Positions 21,910-32,479 of a stretch of DNA of 64,000 bases are shown here, in pieces. Position 1 is the stretch's first letter, and each line of letters begins with the position of its first letter. The DNA is taken from assembly GCF_028640845.1 (NCBI RefSeq), contig NC_080548.1, forward strand, positions 16,371,821 through 16,435,820. Direction: 5' to 3'. This DNA is from Ahaetulla prasina (lineage: Eukaryota > Chordata > Lepidosauria > Squamata > Colubridae). Below the pieces are notes generated by a model. The model ran no database searches and was not told where the DNA came from. It was given only the letters and a program-made list of their open reading frames with translations. The position numbers were made by a program, and so were the translations under genes.

Positions 21910-23069
21910 GAATGAAGTGCAAACTAGTTGCACAACTATCTCACACTTAACTTGCTAGTCCTGTGTATCTCTGTGTACACTTGATTGGAAAACACGCCCA
22001 GCTGAAACTTGGCTAAATATCCTGAGGCATGCATTTATTTACCCATTCATTCATTCATTCATTCATTTGGCACTCCTTCCTCTCATTTTTCCCTACAACC
22101 ACCATGCTATTGTAGTGAAAGTGACTGCCAAAAGTTACCTAGTTCCTGATTGAGAGTAGACTTCAATCATCAGGGTTTTCCTATTGACAGCCCAGTTGTG
22201 TCATATAAGCAAACAAAACACATTGCAATGCATTTAAAAGGACAAATGCACATGGTTGTCTGGGAGAAATAATGTCCAGACTTCAGAATGATCTTTTGGG
22301 GGGGGGGTGGGAGGAAGTTAAAGGTATTTGCATGCTGTCTCCGAGGGTCTCCCAGTTGGGCTGACCACCACCACCTGGGGGTCCAGTGGATTGTGAGAAC
22401 GGAACTTTTCTAACCCAGTTGCAAGACCGCAGTAGGATGCTGCCTTTTTCACACCCATTATATCAAGATGCAAAACAGCAGTCAGGAAGGAGTTTGATAA
22501 TTAGCAAATCCCAGCACACAGGGCAGGAAAATTAAACTTTTCTTCCTCCAGTGCAATTCTGATAAATCTTCACTGACATCAATAGTGGGGCTGGTGGTTT
22601 GACAGAGTTCACCCTGATACAAATAGCAGCTTCAGAAGAACAATTTTCTGCCAAGATTGCCAAAGGGGGAGAGAGAGAGGAAAAAAAAAGGGGAGGGGGA
22701 AAGACGGATGATGAATGCAGTTCATCTTATCAAGGGTGCTTTGCTTCCAGTTTAGCAAGCTAGAAGAGGAGGCATCCACCCAGTGCCGGAGGAGTGGCAG
22801 GCAAGAGAGGCCTAAATGCTAGCTAGAATTATGTTTATGGGAACAAACATCTGTATTATATACACCACCACAATGTGCAAAATTAAAAGAAGGTGGGTTT
22901 GGGCCTCATAGTAAGCTATTTCCTTCATTAAGGTTTATGGAACTAACCACAATTGGATGGGTTCATTCAACACAATAAATCACAGTGGGCAATTCAACAC
23001 CTACGGTTTGCCTGCAGTCACTTTGGAGGTGGTGGGTGTTTTTGTTGTTGTTGTTTGCAGCCCCTAGAG
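21910..23069. other. Unique sequence, no gene seen
   Basis: Unique DNA including an (ATTC)n patch near 22,045-22,065 and a G run near 22,300. No gene recognised. Confidence 0.45.
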
Positions 23070-23191
23070 CAGGGGAGGGGGATCCAACCTTGGCAACTTT
23101 AAGACCTATGGAATTCAATTCCCAGAATTCCCCAGCCAGCATGGAGTTGAAGTCCACAGGTCTTTAAAGTTATCGAAGTTGGACAACCCTG
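23070..23191. mobile_element. Palindromic hAT-type MITE, decayed
   Basis: Both halves are recognisable inverted copies (GGCAACTTTAAGACC; GAATTCCCCAGCCAGC; GTTGAAGTCCACAG). Flanks are CCCTAGAG and CTCTAAGA, consistent with a degraded duplication with TA at positions 4-5. Confidence 0.75.
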
Positions 23192-23339
23192 CTCTAAGAG
23201 CTCACACCACTAAGTTTTACTTTGGGTAAAAGCAAGTTTTAAAACAAGCCTGGCCTTTTGGCAGATTCAGAATCTAAACTTCCCAGAAACACATCATTGC
23301 TCTTGCCCCACAAGAAAAGTCCTCTTATCTATGTTCATC

Positions 23340-23490
23340 AAAGGCGGCCTCACCCAATCTTTCCCAACCTGGCTGATATCCAAGTTTGTGGATTTCAAGT
23401 CCCGGAATCATCAGTATGGCCATTGCTGTGAATTCTGGAAACTGAAATCCAGACACCTAGAAGTAGCAGGGTTAAGACACAGCATCCTAC
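23340..23490. mobile_element. Highly degraded palindromic MITE
   Basis: Retains CCCAACCTGGCTGA, 'gtggatttcaagtcccggaat' spread over two blocks and an inverted partner ending AGCAGGGTTAAGA. Boundaries uncertain. Confidence 0.4.
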
Positions 23491-23612
23491 TCCCTGTGTA
23501 CTTTCCAATTCCGCCCCCTTTCAATGGCTTTATCTATTTTTTTAAAGCTTACCAAATCACGCTTAGTTTTCTGGAGTTTTCTGCAGCACATTTGGATTCC
23601 TTTTCTTTACAA

Positions 23613-24007
23613 CAGGGGTGTCAAACTCAATTTCATTCAGGGCCACATCAGGGTTGTGTTTGACCTGGGGGGGGAGGGGCATGGCCAAGGATGTGTGTGG
23701 CCAGCTCAACTGGTGTGATCAAATGCCACTTTTGCTAGTACTTTGTTTTGCTAACACTGCTAGCGAAAATGGAGCTCACAGAACTCCTGGGCTCTGTTTT
23801 CACTGGCAGAGGGCTGCAGGAGGCTGTTGCAGTTGAAAACGGAGCCCGGAAGAGGGGGGGACTGTGCAAAGCCCTCCTGAGCTCCGTTTTCGCTGGCAGA
23901 GGCACCGCGGACCAGTCCTTCACTGTTTCCAGGGCAGCCCTGTGGGCCAGATCTAAGCACTTCTTGGGCCACATCTGGTCCGTGGACCTTGAGTTTGACC
24001 ATCCCTG
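23613..24007. mobile_element. Non-autonomous hAT element (CAGGGGTGTCAAACTC family), 395 bp
   Basis: Perfect flanking 8-mers CTTTACAA (23,605-23,612 and 24,008-24,015). Ends CAGGGGTGTCAAACTCAATT and GAGTTTGACCATCCCTG are inverted. Interior modules match the 5,669-6,067 copy. No coding capacity. Confidence 0.9.
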
Positions 24008-24130
24008 CTTTACAATGTTAGTATATTAAAAAAAAAAACTTGCACACAGCTATTTCATTCATATTAAAAGCTCACTATGTCCAGAACCAACATTTTGGTC
24101 AAAGAACATCAGGGAAAATCTCCTGCAAGG

Positions 24131-24368
24131 CAAGGGTGAAATTCAAAAATTTTCCCTACTGTGGGCGTGGCTTGGTGGGCGTGGCAGGGGAAGGATACTG
24201 CAAAATCCCCATTCCCTTCCCACTCCTGGGGGAAGGATATTGCAAAATCTCCATTCCCACCCCACTCTGGGGTCAGCCAGAGCTGGTATTTGCTGGTTCT
24301 CCGAACGACTCAAAATTTCCGCTACCGGTTCTCCACAACCGGTCAGCACCTGCTGAATAGCACCCCTG
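24131..24368. mobile_element. Non-autonomous hAT-like element (CAGTGGTGAAATCC family)
   Basis: Starts CAAGGGTGAAATTC and ends AATAGCACCCCTG, with the same GTGGGCGTGGC and 'ggatactgcaaaatc' modules as the 16,167 element. Flanks CTGCAAGG and CTATAAGG match at six of eight bases. Confidence 0.8.
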
Positions 24369-24548
24369 CTATAAGGGTTCTCTATCACCAGCTGATTAAA
24401 AATTCTGAGGGTTTAAAGCATAGCAATTCCCCGTCTAGAATTCTTTCGGTTTTTGAGGTACGCATTCTTTTCGTAGTGGCATAAGCCTAGTGTAGCAAGA
24501 AACGTTATTCCTATTTTACAGATTGGGAAAGGAGGTCAGGGAACAGTC

Positions 24549-24645
24549 AATAGAATAGAATAGAATAGAATTTTTTATTGGCCAAGTGTGATTGGACACA
24601 CAAGGAATTTGTCTTGGTGCATACGCTCTTAGTGTACATAAAAGT
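24549..24645 (-). mobile_element. Snake1-type CR1-L3 3' tip with short (AATAG)n
   Basis: About four AATAG units then roughly 75 bp of the Snake1 3' UTR (GGCCAAGTGTGATTGGACAC). Extreme 5' truncation; no coding sequence. Confidence 0.9.
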
Positions 24646-24649
24646 GTCA

Positions 24650-25260
24650 ATTGTCCAAGGCTGCGGAATATATAATCCTTGACTGAGTAAGATTATAAAA
24701 CCAGAGCTAGAGACAAATCTTCCCCCCCCACCACCTCAGCCCTCCGAGAGTTGAAAGTGCTCTGGGGAAGGCCTTTTTAACTTCTCTCCTTTTGATCCAT
24801 TGTTGGTCTGAGGGGTTTTTGAGCTAACAGGCAGTTCCCTTTTCTATCTGGCTGAGAAAATTTGTAATGTTATCACCCTAACTTTTCCCAACTTTGAGCC
24901 TTTCAACGAAGAGCCATTCCCAGAACTCCTGCCATATCTGAAGGATACCAGGCTAGGGAAGATAAGGCTCTGGTGAGGTTCCCACAGATGTGAACAACCT
25001 GTAGCTCTCCCACAAAAGATTAATTCAGACCCCTGGGGAAGAGCGGTCCCTCCCTTTCCCACAGACTGCAAGAAAGAAGAGATGATAAAAGATTTGGTGC
25101 TTCGGAGAAAGAAAGGTGGGGGGGGTCCCACTCACTTTTGCCTTGCTGCCCCCCCCCCCCGTCCATCTTCCTCTGGCTTAGCTCCACTTTCCAGGAGAGC
25201 CTCATTAGAACTGCTCCCAAGGAAACGTGACCTTCAATTGAAAAAAGCTTGACTAGATTA
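24650..25260. other. Unique sequence, no gene seen
   Basis: Unique DNA with short C and G runs (24,722; 25,117; 25,151). No supported gene. Confidence 0.4.
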
Positions 25261-25268
25261 TGCTAAGC

Positions 25269-25861
25269 CAGTGATGGCTAACCTTTTTACCATTGCATAC
25301 CAAAAGCAGGGAGAGCACGGGGGGGGGGGGCACACGTGCACATGCCCACACCCATAATGCAATGCCCCCATGCTCCACCCCACCCCCCCAACGCGCATGC
25401 GCATGCAACCCTCTGCACTCTCCCAATTTTGGCACGCAACGGCAAAAAGGTTACCGGTGGGCCGAGTAGGCCCATTTTTCACCCTCCCCAGGCTCCAGAG
25501 GCTTTCGTGGAGCCTGGATAGGGCAAAAACGGCCTTCTCCACCACCACCGCCCCGGAGGCCCTCAGGAGGCCGGAAATGGCCCATTTCCCAAATTCCAGT
25601 GGGCCTAGAAGGCACATTTTTCGCCCTCCCCAGGCTCCAGAAGCTTTCTTGGAGCCTGGGGAGGGTGAAAACAGCCTTCCCTACTCCTCCGGAGGCCGGA
25701 AAGGGCCTGTTTCCCAACTTCAGGTGGGCCCGGAAGGCCTGAAAATCAGCTGGCCAGCACGCACATGTGCGCTGGAGGTGAGCTAGGGCAATGCTCGTGT
25801 GCCCACAGATATGGTTCTATGTGCCACCTGTGGCATCCATGCCATAGGTTTGCCATCACGG
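25269..25861. mobile_element. Non-autonomous hAT element (CAGTGATGG family), 593 bp, with internal tandem duplication
   Basis: Flanked by perfect TGCTAAGC duplications (25,261-25,268 and 25,862-25,869). Starts CAGTGATGGCTAACCTTTTT and ends AGGTTTGCCATCACG. A module containing CCCTCCCCAGGCTCCAGA and GGAGGCCGGAAA appears twice (about 25,480-25,590 and 25,620-25,715), explaining long open frames on both strands. No transposase. Confidence 0.92.
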
Positions 25862-25869
25862 TGCTAAGC

Positions 25870-26035
25870 CATAACGTAGTCTAGTTGTAGCTCAGCATGC
25901 CGAGTGAAATCGACCCATTGCGGTTTGTAAGCGATGTTTTTATGATTTTGCTTTATATATGGGCCCAGCTTTCTCTTGGCCAGGATGAGCTTCTAAAGAG
26001 AAGGTTGCTTCACCCATTTTGCTGTCCACCAAGAG
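25870..26035. other. Short unique spacer
   Basis: Unique DNA. Its last 20 bases before the MITE (26,036-26,055) recur inverted at 33,779-33,798; see the finding on template copying. Confidence 0.5.
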
Positions 26036-26055
26036 GACCTACGGGTCTTCTGGAC

Positions 26056-26163
26056 CAGGGGTCTCCAACCTTGGCAACTTGAAGACTTGTGGACTCTGCT
26101 GGCTGAGGAATTCTGGGAGTTGAAGTCCACCAGGCTTCAAGTTGCCAAGGCCGGAGACCCCTG
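26056..26163. mobile_element. Palindromic hAT-type MITE, 108-bp deletion variant (donor locus)
   Basis: Perfect TTCTGGAC duplications at 26,048-26,055 and 26,164-26,171 show this is the original insertion site. Relative to the 135-bp form, one arm lacks the 'ttcaactcccagaattcc' block, leaving GACTTGTGGACTCTGCTGGC. The same deletion, inverted, is seen at 33,670. Confidence 0.92.
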
Positions 26164-26454
26164 TTCTGGACCATGACTGCTGCTCCTGCTACTTCTATAG
26201 CAGCCTCCATCTTGCCGATTCTCTTAGCATGAACCATAGAATGAACAATGGAATTGGGACAATCTAAGTCTTTCGCGATCCTGATGAAGGTTCTGTTGGG
26301 TCATCCATGGGAAGTGACAGAGAAGATGATGCTCTCTCTTGCTTTTGGCCAGTGCTGACCTCCCTTCCGACCTTAGACACACCACTGGATATTTTACAAG
26401 CAACAAAGAGTTGTTATAGGATATCGTTCAGGATTTCTCATCAAGGAGATAGTA

Positions 26455-26855
26455 CAGATAGTTCTCGACTTACAACAGTTCATTTAGTGACCGTTCAGAG
26501 TTACAATGGCGCTGAAAAGAAAGGGACCATTATGACCATTCTTCAGAGTTACAACCTTTGTATCCTATCTCCCAGGACTATGTGATCAAAATTCAGATGC
26601 ATGGCAGCAGTGTTCATACTTACGACCATGGGGCCATGGGAATCCCCTTTTTGCAACCTTCAGACAAGTGAAGTCCATGGGGAAGCCAGATTCACTTAAC
26701 AACCGGGCGACTAACTTATCAACCGCAGCGAGTCACTTAACAACGGTGGTAGGAGAGGTCGTCAGATGGGGCAAAACTCACTTAACAAAGGTCTCGCTTC
26801 AACAAGAGAAATTTGGGGGGGGGGTCAATTGTGGTCGTCCGTTGAGGACTACCTG
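26455..26855. mobile_element. Tigger/pogo-like non-autonomous transposon, 401 bp
   Basis: Ends CAGATAGTTCTCGACTTACA and, inverted, CAGGTAGTCCTCAACGGACG, each next to TA (26,453-26,454; 26,856-26,857). The body alternates ACTTAACAAC and TTACGACC-type words throughout. Relatives lie at 36,414, 39,935, 47,919, 52,160 and 60,960. No transposase frame. Confidence 0.85.
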
Positions 26856-26857
26856 TA

Positions 26858-27469
26858 TAGGACAGCAGACTTTGGCTTGCGATGGTGGGGGAGTGTGTGC
26901 ACCAGGGACCCTCCCTCCCTCTCTCCCCATTGCTTCTATAGCAGGGCTTGAAAAAAAATAATAATCAGTTAAGTCCAGAGAACACTGCAGCGACTTGCTG
27001 CTCTATGGGCAGATGGCGATCCATAAAACTGTGACACTGGTAGCTGGTTTATTACACGCCTGCCAATCTTCATGCATTTAAATGGGAGCCAGTTTCTAAA
27101 TTGTCCATTGGAACCAAACGCAGCCAGTCTCTTCTCAGAGGCCGGTTCCAGTCCTCCCTCCCTCCCTCCCTCCAATGTGACACACACACTCACAATCGCA
27201 GATGCCCCTTCCCCTGCCTTCGGAGAAGCAAGCACGAGGCTCTTGGGTGGCTGATCTGCTCGGGCTCGTCAACAGTCAACAGATGCGGCTGTTAGCCCTT
27301 CCAAAAGCAGAGACTGACTGGCTCTTTTTTCCTGCCCCCGCCTCCACTTCCCCCCGCCCCCGCCCCCCCCGCAACCCGGATAATTCCCAGACTGCATTAA
27401 GCCACCCCAAGGCCGCCAGCCCCAAACTACTTGCCAAGAAATCTGCAGCTCCGTGCAGGACCAGGTGCC
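26858..27469. other. Unique, G+C-rich in part; no gene seen
   Basis: Contains (CCCT)n-like tracts near 27,155-27,172 and C runs near 27,355-27,370. Moderately CpG-poor. Frames lack domains. Confidence 0.4.
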
Positions 27470-27590
27470 TGCTTACTTCTTTCATTAGGCTAATGGGACG
27501 TGGATGCATTACAGGACTCCATTCTACATGCTGCTAATGAAGCACTCAGGCCTGTGTGTTTGCATTAATGCATGCAGCGCTAGTGGTGAT
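27470..27590. promoter_or_regulatory. Candidate conserved noncoding element, homeodomain/POU-site rich
   Basis: About 120 bp of complex unique sequence holding a palindromic ATTAGGCTAAT (27,484-27,494), GCTAATGA (27,533-27,540) and a perfect 12-bp palindrome TGCATTAATGCA (27,561-27,572) within TTTGCATTAATGCATGCAG. Paired homeodomain and octamer-like sites in non-repeat DNA are typical of developmental enhancers. Conservation cannot be judged from one genome. Confidence 0.3.
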
Positions 27591-28181
27591 GGTGATGTGG
27601 GGAGGGGGAGTTGAGAGGAAGAAGCATAAAGTGGGAGGGGGCTACACTCGGTCTAGCTATGCCTCTTCCCCCACCACCCACCCTACCCCGCCTCCACTGC
27701 CTCCTCTCCATGAATCAACCCGATCTCCTTCAAGGAGACTCCTGCCTTCCTTTGGATGGGGTTGTTTTTTGTTTTTGTTTTTACCCTGAAGAAATTAAGT
27801 CCCCTTTCCTTGCTGCTGTTCTCCAGTTGGACGGTTCCTAATTTGCCCAGGGAGAATTCCACACCACATTCCAGGATACATTAAAACAGGGTCCTTCACA
27901 CTGGGCAGTCTCAGAAACAAGAGAGTTGGCAGGAAAGGGCATTGACATCTACCCTTTTGGCTCCCTGGGATGAGGGAGGGGGGGAGTTTGGAGAAGCAGG
28001 AAGCGGGGAGGGGGAGGGAGAGAAGACAGCTGTCCTTTCAGAAGAAGCCAGGCGCCCCGGCAATCTAGTTTCCACCCCTTAAAACTGAGCTATGTGTTCC
28101 CCAACCTGGCACCCTCCCCACATATTGCGACTGCAACTCTCAGGCTGGGCTGGGAATTCTAGATGATTTCTCCTTCCTCTG

Positions 28182-28183
<2 letters not shown>
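27591..28183. other. Unique sequence, no gene seen
   Basis: G/GGGA-rich patches (27,600; 27,972-28,020) and otherwise unique DNA. Confidence 0.4.

Positions 28184-28227
<44 letters not shown>
28184..28227. repeat. (CA)n microsatellite
   Basis: About 21 near-perfect CA units. Confidence 0.97.
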
Positions 28228-28228
<1 letters not shown>

Positions 28229-28712
28229 ACACCCATGTTCAGTTTCTCCTAGTCCTCTCCTGGGTAAACAGGGCCTGGAAAAAGTCGTTTTTATAATGAC
28301 ATACTCCTAGCATGCTTGATTGGCAACCATACCAGACCAAGCCCTGGCTGTGCAAATATTATTCAACTCTTTTGCCGCAAGTTGACTTTCTTCTACGTCC
28401 AAAAATATTTGGATTCTTAAATATTTCTTCAGACATGGCATGCTTCTAATCCTTATCGTTGTAGAGATATGAAGGACATGCAAAACTCCTCCTAAAAGGG
28501 CCAGAAGCATGTTTTGTATAATTACAGTGTCAGGAGACCTGGTCACTGAGCATTTCTCTCTCTCTCTCTCTCTCTTTCTCTAAGTCCTGGATTTGGATCA
28601 AGTAAAACCAGGCAGACAGCTCAGCTTGGTTATCTAATTTCATTTCCCTGCTTCTAACCTCAGCATGCTTAGGGAAACAGGTTATTTTGAAGTCAACTAA
28701 GCAAATTGGAGG
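28228..28712. other. Unique sequence with a (CT)n tract
   Basis: (CT)n at 28,553-28,580 lies in otherwise unique DNA. No gene seen. Confidence 0.4.
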
Positions 28713-28720
28713 GTGGGATT

Positions 28721-28995
28721 CAGAGATGGGTTTCAGCAGGTTCTGATCAGTTCTGGAGAACCGGTAGTGGAAATTTTGAGCAGTTCGGAGAAATTCTGAC
28801 TGGCCCCACCCCCATCTATTCTCTGCCCCCCCCCCCGAGTCCCAGCTGATCGTGAGGAAATGGGGATTTTGCAGTAACCTTCCTCTGAAGTGGGGTGGGA
28901 ATGGAGATTTTACAGTATCCTTCCCCTGCCACGCCCACCAAGCCATGCCACACCCACAGAAACGGTAGCAAAAAAAAAATTGAAACTCACCACTG
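28721..28995. mobile_element. Non-autonomous hAT-like element (CAGTGGTGAAATCC family, inverted)
   Basis: Perfect GTGGGATT duplications (28,713-28,720 and 28,996-29,003). The reverse complement starts CAGTGGTGAGTTTCA and carries the same GTGGGCGTGGC and 'ggatactg-aaaatc' modules as its relatives. Confidence 0.9.
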
Positions 28996-29003
28996 GTGGG
29001 ATT

Positions 29004-30340
29004 AGAGAAAAAAAATGTTCCTATTATTATACAACTATGTTCTTTGGCGAGACAAACTCTCAACACAATTTGGGGGTTGAGGATACAGACATTGTTTGGT
29101 CTTCTTTGGAAAAAAATAAATAATAATCCAAACTCTCTTCAAGCTCAACTAACTGGAAACAACAACAACAACAACAAACAATTTCCCAGACACAGATTCC
29201 CCCCTCTCGGTTCACGAGTAAAACTTACTCCTCTCCCAGCCGGTGAACCCTAAACACAGGGTGTCCATACTCCTTTGCTAATATTATGGCCAAGACCAAG
29301 GCTACAAAAAGGATGCACTTGTTACACTAAGCCATCCACTTTTCTGGTTAGAAAGCAGAACTGCCTGGGTTCCCGTGAAGCTGGCATCCATCATCCAACA
29401 CCGTGTTTTTTATGCATTGTGGGAACCCACCTGCGTGTGGAGCAACAGGGCTAGATACGGAAAGCAAAAGATCAGAAAAGAATAAACCCAACTTATTCCA
29501 TTGTCCCAATCCTTCCCAAAGGCTGTGCAAGCAAAGCGAAATGCCCCACTCCTTTTGCAGCGCATTCCAGCGGCAGCCTTCTCTGCCAGGATCCAGGAAC
29601 ACCCCAATCCCACCCCTCTCTCCTCCCTGTCCAGGATTCAGAAACGGGAAACCCGGAGAGCCATTCGAGCTCGCGACTGGCTTATTTTGAGTTTTTAGCT
29701 GCCTCAGCTTCCCCGCTGCATCGGCTAGTCACCCCCAAAGCACATCCAGATGCCTGCATCCCAGTACAGAACAAAGGAGGAGGGGAGGGGGAAAGCTTGC
29801 GGTTTGCCCCAGGAGGGTCAGCTGCAACACCCACCCATCCTTCTCTCTTCTGCAGGCATCTGCTTTGTGCGCGCACACACCCATTCCCCAGACGCTCCTT
29901 CCCTCCCCTACATTTCTGGGTTGTTTCAGAGATGCCTAAACTGAGTGCGGTAGAGGCTTCTGGTTCCACACAGTCAAAGCCAAAATGACAACCTATTCAA
30001 ATTGTACCCTTGCCCTCCCCCCCTCCTGCCTCTTCCCCCCCCCCCCGTCATTCAAAGACTTTCTTCAAATAATCATGTACCACTGAACCTGCCTTGGCAT
30101 CTTGCTTAAATCAGCTAAGCAACGGAATGACGCCACCCGGCTTCTTGCTGTCCTAAGCAAAGGACCAAACTAAGCCAATGCAGGCTATTCCCTTTGTCCT
30201 CCTCCTGCCCTCTCCCTCCTCCTCGCCCCCCAAGGATGGAATTTTTCCATCTTGTCCCATTGGAGGGCATTTTCTCCATGGGGCCAGTGAAGCAGACTCA
30301 CCTAAAGCCACTCAGCATTTCAATTGGAGGGGGGGGGATG
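29004..30340. other. Unique sequence, no gene seen
   Basis: Includes (AAC)n at 29,157-29,176 and C runs near 30,017 and 30,038. Frames of 60-95 codons on both strands show no domain or splice pairing. Confidence 0.4.
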
Positions 30341-30349
30341 AAGGCAGCG

Positions 30350-30541
30350 TCCGAACATCTGCCGACTGCCAGCAGTTCGATCCTGACCGGCTCAAGGTTG
30401 ACTCAGCCTTCCTCCTTCTGAGGTCAGTTTAAATGAGGAGCTGGTTTGGGGGGGGGGTTTGCCGGCAATAGGCTGACTCTGTAAACCGCTTAGAGAGGGT
30501 GGTAGAGCACTCTGAAGCGGTATATAAGTCTGCTATTGCTT
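30350..30541 (+). mobile_element. tRNA-derived SINE, forward copy
   Basis: Head partly lost; a B-box-like AGTTCGATCCT is visible near 30,375. The body CAAGGTTGACTCAGCCTTCC leads to the tail GTAAACCGCTTAGAGAGG and AGCGGTATATAAGTCTGC. This is the inverse orientation of the 21,070 copy. Confidence 0.8.
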
Positions 30542-31197
30542 GTCAAGGCACCCCAAGGCCAGACAAGGGATAATGGGTGGAAACTGAACAAGGAGAGATT
30601 CAACCTAGAAATAAGGAGAAATTTCCTGACCATGAGCCCAGTCAACCAATGGAACAGAAGTTGCCTTTGGAAGTCGTGGGAGCTTCATCACTGGAGATTT
30701 TCAAGAAGAGATTGGATTGTTATTTGTCAGAAATGGTTTAGGGCCGTGATGGCAAACCTATAGCACGTGTGCCATAGGTGGCACACAGCGCCTCTCTGTG
30801 GGCACGCGAGCTGTCACCCCAGTTCAGCTCTGCCAAGCATGCGTGTGTGCTTCCTGCTGGCCAGCTGGTCATCGGGTCTCTGCCACGCATGCGCGGGGGG
30901 TGGGGTGCATGCAGCCCCCCCAGCACATGCATGCAGAGGGGCATGTATGGGGGGGCATGCGCATCTGTGGGGGCAGGATACGTGCGCAGGGCCGCACATG
31001 CATGCAGGGGGGCATGCAGGGGCGCACATGCATGTGCAGGGGGCACATGTGGGGGGCCTGCGCCTGCATTGCATTTTGGAGGTTTGGGTGCGTGCACTTT
31101 GGGCACTCGGTCTGGAAAAGGTTAGTCATCACTGGTGTAGGGTCTCCTGCTTGGACTAGATGACCTGTAGTACAAGGTCCCTTCCAACTCTGTTAAT
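30542..31197 (+). mobile_element. CR1 LINE 3' end, interrupted by a hAT element
   Basis: The end of ORF2 ('aatgggtggaaactgaacaagg' region) and the 3' UTR (ACTAGATGACCTGTAGTACA) flank the hAT element at 30,744-31,134. The interruption lies at the CR1 motif GTGTAGGG just 5' of the UTR. Confidence 0.87.
30744..31134. mobile_element. Non-autonomous hAT element (CAGTGATGG family), 391 bp, inside CR1
   Basis: Flanks GTTTAGGG (30,736-30,743) and GTGTAGGG (31,135-31,142). Starts CCGTGATGGCAAACCTATAG and ends AAAGGTTAGTCATCACTG. The interior is a patchwork of GCATGCGC/GCACATGC words. Confidence 0.9.
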
Positions 31198-31755
31198 CTG
31201 CTATTGCAATCTGCAGTCTGTTGCTCTGGTGAGCCAGGCAGGCTGAGCCAATAAGTTGCCTCTTGAGGTTCAGCTCCCGGAAAGCAACACACACAGGGGC
31301 CCCGATGGTTGTGGAGGCAGGCCTTCCAACGCAACACAATCACCTTTTGCCTATTTGCAAGAGAGCACATCTGGACTTTGTCCACAAGGGCAGGAGACCA
31401 GGCTTCTGACAGCTAGACCCCTAGATCTCCGTCCTTCTTCTTTTTTCCAGCCTCTTCGCCAGTTTCCTCAAGCTAAGTGAGTGGCTATTGTTGTTATTTA
31501 TGAGACTTCCCAGATCAAATAACAATCTCTTTGGTTCCCCCACCCACCCACCCACCCACCAAAAGGAAGAGTGGGAGTGCCTGCCTGTCCAGGCTAATCT
31601 CTAGTAGCGATGTCATTATAATGTACTCAAAAAGAGCAAGCTTTAAAAATGCTATTAAGGACCCAGTGCATTTTCTGCAACTTAATCTTCATATATCCTG
31701 CAATAGGATTTACGGAGAAACCTGTCCTCACAGCCCCCTCTTCCATCTAAGAAGG
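31198..31755. other. Unique sequence, no gene seen
   Basis: Unique DNA with a (CCCA)n patch near 31,540-31,560. No gene supported. Confidence 0.4.
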
Positions 31756-31929
31756 AGGAGGAGAAGAAAATAGGAGGAGGAGGAGGAGGAGGAGGAGGTG
31801 GAGGAGGAGGAGGAGGTGGAGAAGAAGAAGAAGAAGAAGGAGAAGGAGAAGGAGAAGAAGAAGAAGAAGAAGAAGAAGAAGAAGAAGAAGAAGAAGAAGA
31901 AGAAGAAGAAGAAGAAGAAGAAGAAGAAA
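31756..31929. repeat. (GGA)n/(GAA)n trinucleotide tract, about 170 bp
   Basis: An (AGG)n block passes into a long uninterrupted (GAA)n block of about 25 units. It generates the poly-Leu and poly-Ser frames of the other strand, which are not genes. Confidence 0.97.
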
Positions 31930-32107
31930 CAACTAAGAATAACACTGATGTGTTGCAGATCAAAGTTATAGGGGTGGTACGGATGTTATGAGTCAAGTTA
32001 AAATTATCAAGCAGAAATAGTTACACTAATTGAGAAAAAAAATTAAGATTTTATATAGTTTATTCTTATCTGAAGCAGGAAGGAGTCCCACTAGATACTA
32101 AGTACCA
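31930..32107. other. Short unique spacer
   Basis: AT-rich unique sequence. Confidence 0.4.
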
Positions 32108-32315
32108 ATTTGGTGTAGCGATTAAGATACTAGGCTAAAAAGAAAAGAGTCCCTGAGTCCCTTAGCCAAGTGACTTTGAGCCAGTCACTCCTTCTCAACC
32201 CAACTCGCCTCATAGGGTTGTTGTTATGGGGAAAATAGGAGGAGGAAGGTGTGTTGGAGATACGGTTCAACACCTTGAGTTATTTGTTAAAATAATAAAG
32301 GTAGGCTATAAATAA
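32108..32315 (+). mobile_element. tRNA-derived SINE (MIR/CORE-like), forward copy
   Basis: Starts with a tRNA-like CAATTTGGTGTAGCGATTAA and includes GTGACTTTGAGCCAGTCACT and CATAGGGTTGTTGTTATGGG. Its tail is CTTGAGTTATTTGTTAAAA then AATAATAAAGGTAGGCTATA. This is the reference orientation for the copies at 6,730, 32,480, 49,860 and 57,495. Confidence 0.75.
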
Positions 32316-32479
32316 AATAAAAATGTGACTTTTATCTTACTTCAAACACCGGGAACCTCAACTTTCCTTTAAGGAGCACAAAAGAAGATTCTATGCAATC
32401 TTTCTAGTACTGAGGACTAGAAACTTGCTATTAGAAAATCATATGTATATATTTTGTTTCTTTCATTCATTTATACCTG
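32316..32479. other. Short unique spacer
   Basis: AT-rich; nothing recognised. Confidence 0.4.

Noticed and set aside
31451..31476. 26-bp micro-exon between TTTTTTCCAG and GTGAGT
   Set aside because: Length not divisible by three, no partner exon, and such spacing of sites is expected by chance in 64 kb.
31682..31996. Poly-Ser, poly-Leu and poly-Pro frames
   Set aside because: Direct translation of the (GGA)n/(GAA)n tract.
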